64,000 nucleotides of DNA from contig OZ316893.1 of the NCBI GenBank assembly GCA_973895155.1, forward strand, positions 3,968,001 through 4,032,000, written 5' to 3'. The translations under genes were made by a program, and so were the position numbers. Below are positions 62,163 to 64,000 of this stretch, piece by piece; position 1 is the stretch's first letter, and each line of letters starts with the position of its first letter. Source of the stretch: Marsupella aquatica. Lineage: Eukaryota; Marchantiophyta. The notes beneath the pieces were generated by a model, which searched no databases, was not told the origin of the DNA, and was given only the letters and a program-made list of their open reading frames with translations.

Positions 62163-64000
62163 TTGCTCAGCTTGCTCAAAGGCAGTTTTCCCTTGCAACA
62201 AAGATTTCCCTTCAGTCAAAGTAGTCCACAAAAATTGGAGCAATTGAGTATCTATGCTCCTAGTACCCCTAGAGAGCGGGCTATTCTGTGGCACGACTTA
62301 AAAATCACTTTACCTCAGGACAACTGGATCGTCTGTGGAGACTTCAACATGGTCGAAAGAAGTTCAGACTCCACCGGTTCTTCACCACTGCTCAAAGGAA
62401 GAGAAGCGGAATTTTGGAGGTTTTTCAAAATGAGATTTGATTTAGAAGATGCTGCCAACATCACACAAGCCTTTCGGGGTGCGGAATTTACTTGGCGGCG
62501 TATCATCAACAGCAAACTAGTGCAATCTAGACTAGACAGGTTCTATTTTAGTGGAAAAAGCTGATGGACGGGAGCGGTGATCGACCTGCTACATGAAGGT
62601 GGAACGGCTCTATCTGATCATGACCCAGTTATTTTATGTTTTAGTCTCTCTCCTCCGGTTCTAGAAAGAAATGTGGCACGAAAATCCTCTTTCTTCAAGG
62701 CTAACGCCGGGCTACTCAAATTGAAAGGATTTACTGACAAACTAGCAGTGGCCTGGACTTCGAGTGGAGTCACGGTTTCAGACCCGCACCTGCGCTTCTA
62801 CCAAGCGAATCTACATTTGAGAGACACATACAAGGAAGTTCAATACACCCCGGGGGACCGCGAGAGGGACGTCTCCCTCCTGCGAGGAAAACTTCGAGTC
62901 CTGAAGGCTGCTCTTATAAACACTTTCACTGATATGGAGCTCAAAGATTATTCTACCATTGAGGACCAGGTGCGTGCAGCGGAACACGGTTTACTCGAGC
63001 GCTGGATACAAAGCAGTCTGAATGGTCTTCCCTATTTGAAGCGAATCTACGTCTGGCAAAATGGAGGAATCCGAAACACATTCGGCGGAACAATTACTCT
63101 CTTTCCGATCTTTTATTACTCAGTTATCCTCTTTCCTTTGGCCGCCTTCACTACACAGGGGGTTTGTGGAAGGCTTGGGAATCACTGCGTTCTCATCTTA
63201 TTTTCTCCCCGGAAGCATCTAGTGTCGCCAGCTGGTGGAGCATTGAGGACGTACTTAGATGTTTTGAAAACTTTCAGCAGCTGGATGATCCTTCTCTTTG
63301 CTCTATGATTAAACTACTGGGAAGAATAGGTATCAGGAAAATAGCAGATCTTCGGGGAGAACATCACGTAGTCTTACATTACTACACTGGCAAACTATCA
63401 CGTATCCGAGGTTTTGAGTGGAGGATTCGGGAGCTGTGTCTGCTTTTCATCGGGAAAATCCAGGGCACTTCAGATGCGAGAGGCCCTCTCAGGTGTAGAG
63501 CCACACAATGGCGCTGGTCGGACAAGGAGGAGCGGCTGAAAATTTTTCATTTGCCCAATGCACGGATGTACCATCTATTGAGACCTAAAGGCTCAGACTT
63601 TATCAGGCTCAATAGAATTTGGGGCCATTCATGCTCTGAACGGCAATGGAACAAGCTCTGAATCTTTTTATGGTCAACCGATCTTCCTCTCAAAGCTCGC
63701 ACCTTTCTCTGGAGAATAATAGCACAGGGTCTTTTTACCGGAATTAGAGCTGTGAGGATCGGGAAAGGAGACGGCCACAGTTTGCTTTGCTCCAATGTTT
63801 TGGAGACGATCCCACATCTTTTTCTTTCCTGCTCTTTTGCTCAACGCTGCTGGTCTTTGGTTGGTCAAACATTTATGGGCACTCTCAACTCGCAACAAGC
63901 TGATCTTTTTGCCACTCTGGAACTACGAGGTCAACAGGGAGTCCATAAATCCCTCAAAATCTTCATGATTTTCCACACAATGTGGACTTTATGGCTAGCT
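62163..64000 (+). pseudogene. L1-type LINE with internal deletion, runs off the window
   Basis: The first part is an APE-type endonuclease: IYAPSTPRERAILW, then WIVCGDFNMVE, SRLDRFYF and, after a stop, GGTALSDHDPVILC; GDFN and SDHDP are active-site signatures. The middle continues in broken frames (62577-63661) without the usual reverse transcriptase blocks. From about 63662 the frame reads LPLKARTFLWRIIAQG, then HLFLSCSFAQRCW, which is the zinc-binding region found after plant L1 reverse transcriptases. So most of the reverse transcriptase was deleted. The element continues past base 64000. Confidence 0.85.

Overview
The window looks like nuclear DNA of a land plant. Evidence: a 14-exon GT47 arabinosyltransferase of the ExAD type, an intronless dirigent gene, a decayed full-size ABCG (PDR) transporter, GT-AG introns of 100-1400 bp, L1-type LINEs, a Ty1/copia fragment and several MITE families. 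The lineage cannot be fixed from sequence alone; a bryophyte is my guess. Gene density is low and repeat load is high.

Layout. 1-6.8 kb: repeats and gene-free DNA. 6.9-14.0 kb (+): complete ExAD-like gene, whose 14 exons join in frame to 772 residues. 14.0-21.9 kb: gene-poor. 21.9-23.7 kb (+): PDR transporter pseudogene. 24.3-25.4 kb (+): an unrecognised, broken coding stretch. 29.3-58.9 kb (+): three multi-exon genes (A 29292-33975, B about 42998-49459, C about 52111-58902). Each appears to encode a protein with TWO divergent TALE-type homeodomains. Lying between or within them are a copia LTR fragment, a minus-strand retroposon insertion, MITEs, a minus-strand dirigent gene (37832-38389), a LINE fragment and a frameshifted copy of the 3' end of gene A (40637-41333). 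58.9-62.1 kb: no gene seen. 62.1-64.0 kb: a second LINE that runs off the window.

The main result is the A/B/C family. I found it by joining small exons whose reading frames and splice phases agree. In all six homeodomains a middle exon covers helix 1 end, loop and helix 2. It enters in phase 2, leaves in phase 0 just before helix 3, and is 91 nt in five of six cases (97 nt in the sixth). In A and C one exon encodes helix 3 of the first domain plus the N-terminal arm of the second. All six domains lack the helix-3 asparagine (N51) that is nearly invariant in DNA-binding homeodomains; most keep R53. B and C end in acidic tails, and C has a PKKRKV-type nuclear localisation signal. I recognise no KNOX (MEINOX/ELK) or BELL (SKY/POX) domain. 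To my knowledge a clustered family of double-TALE plant proteins is not described. Function, expression and true 5' ends of B and C remain inference.
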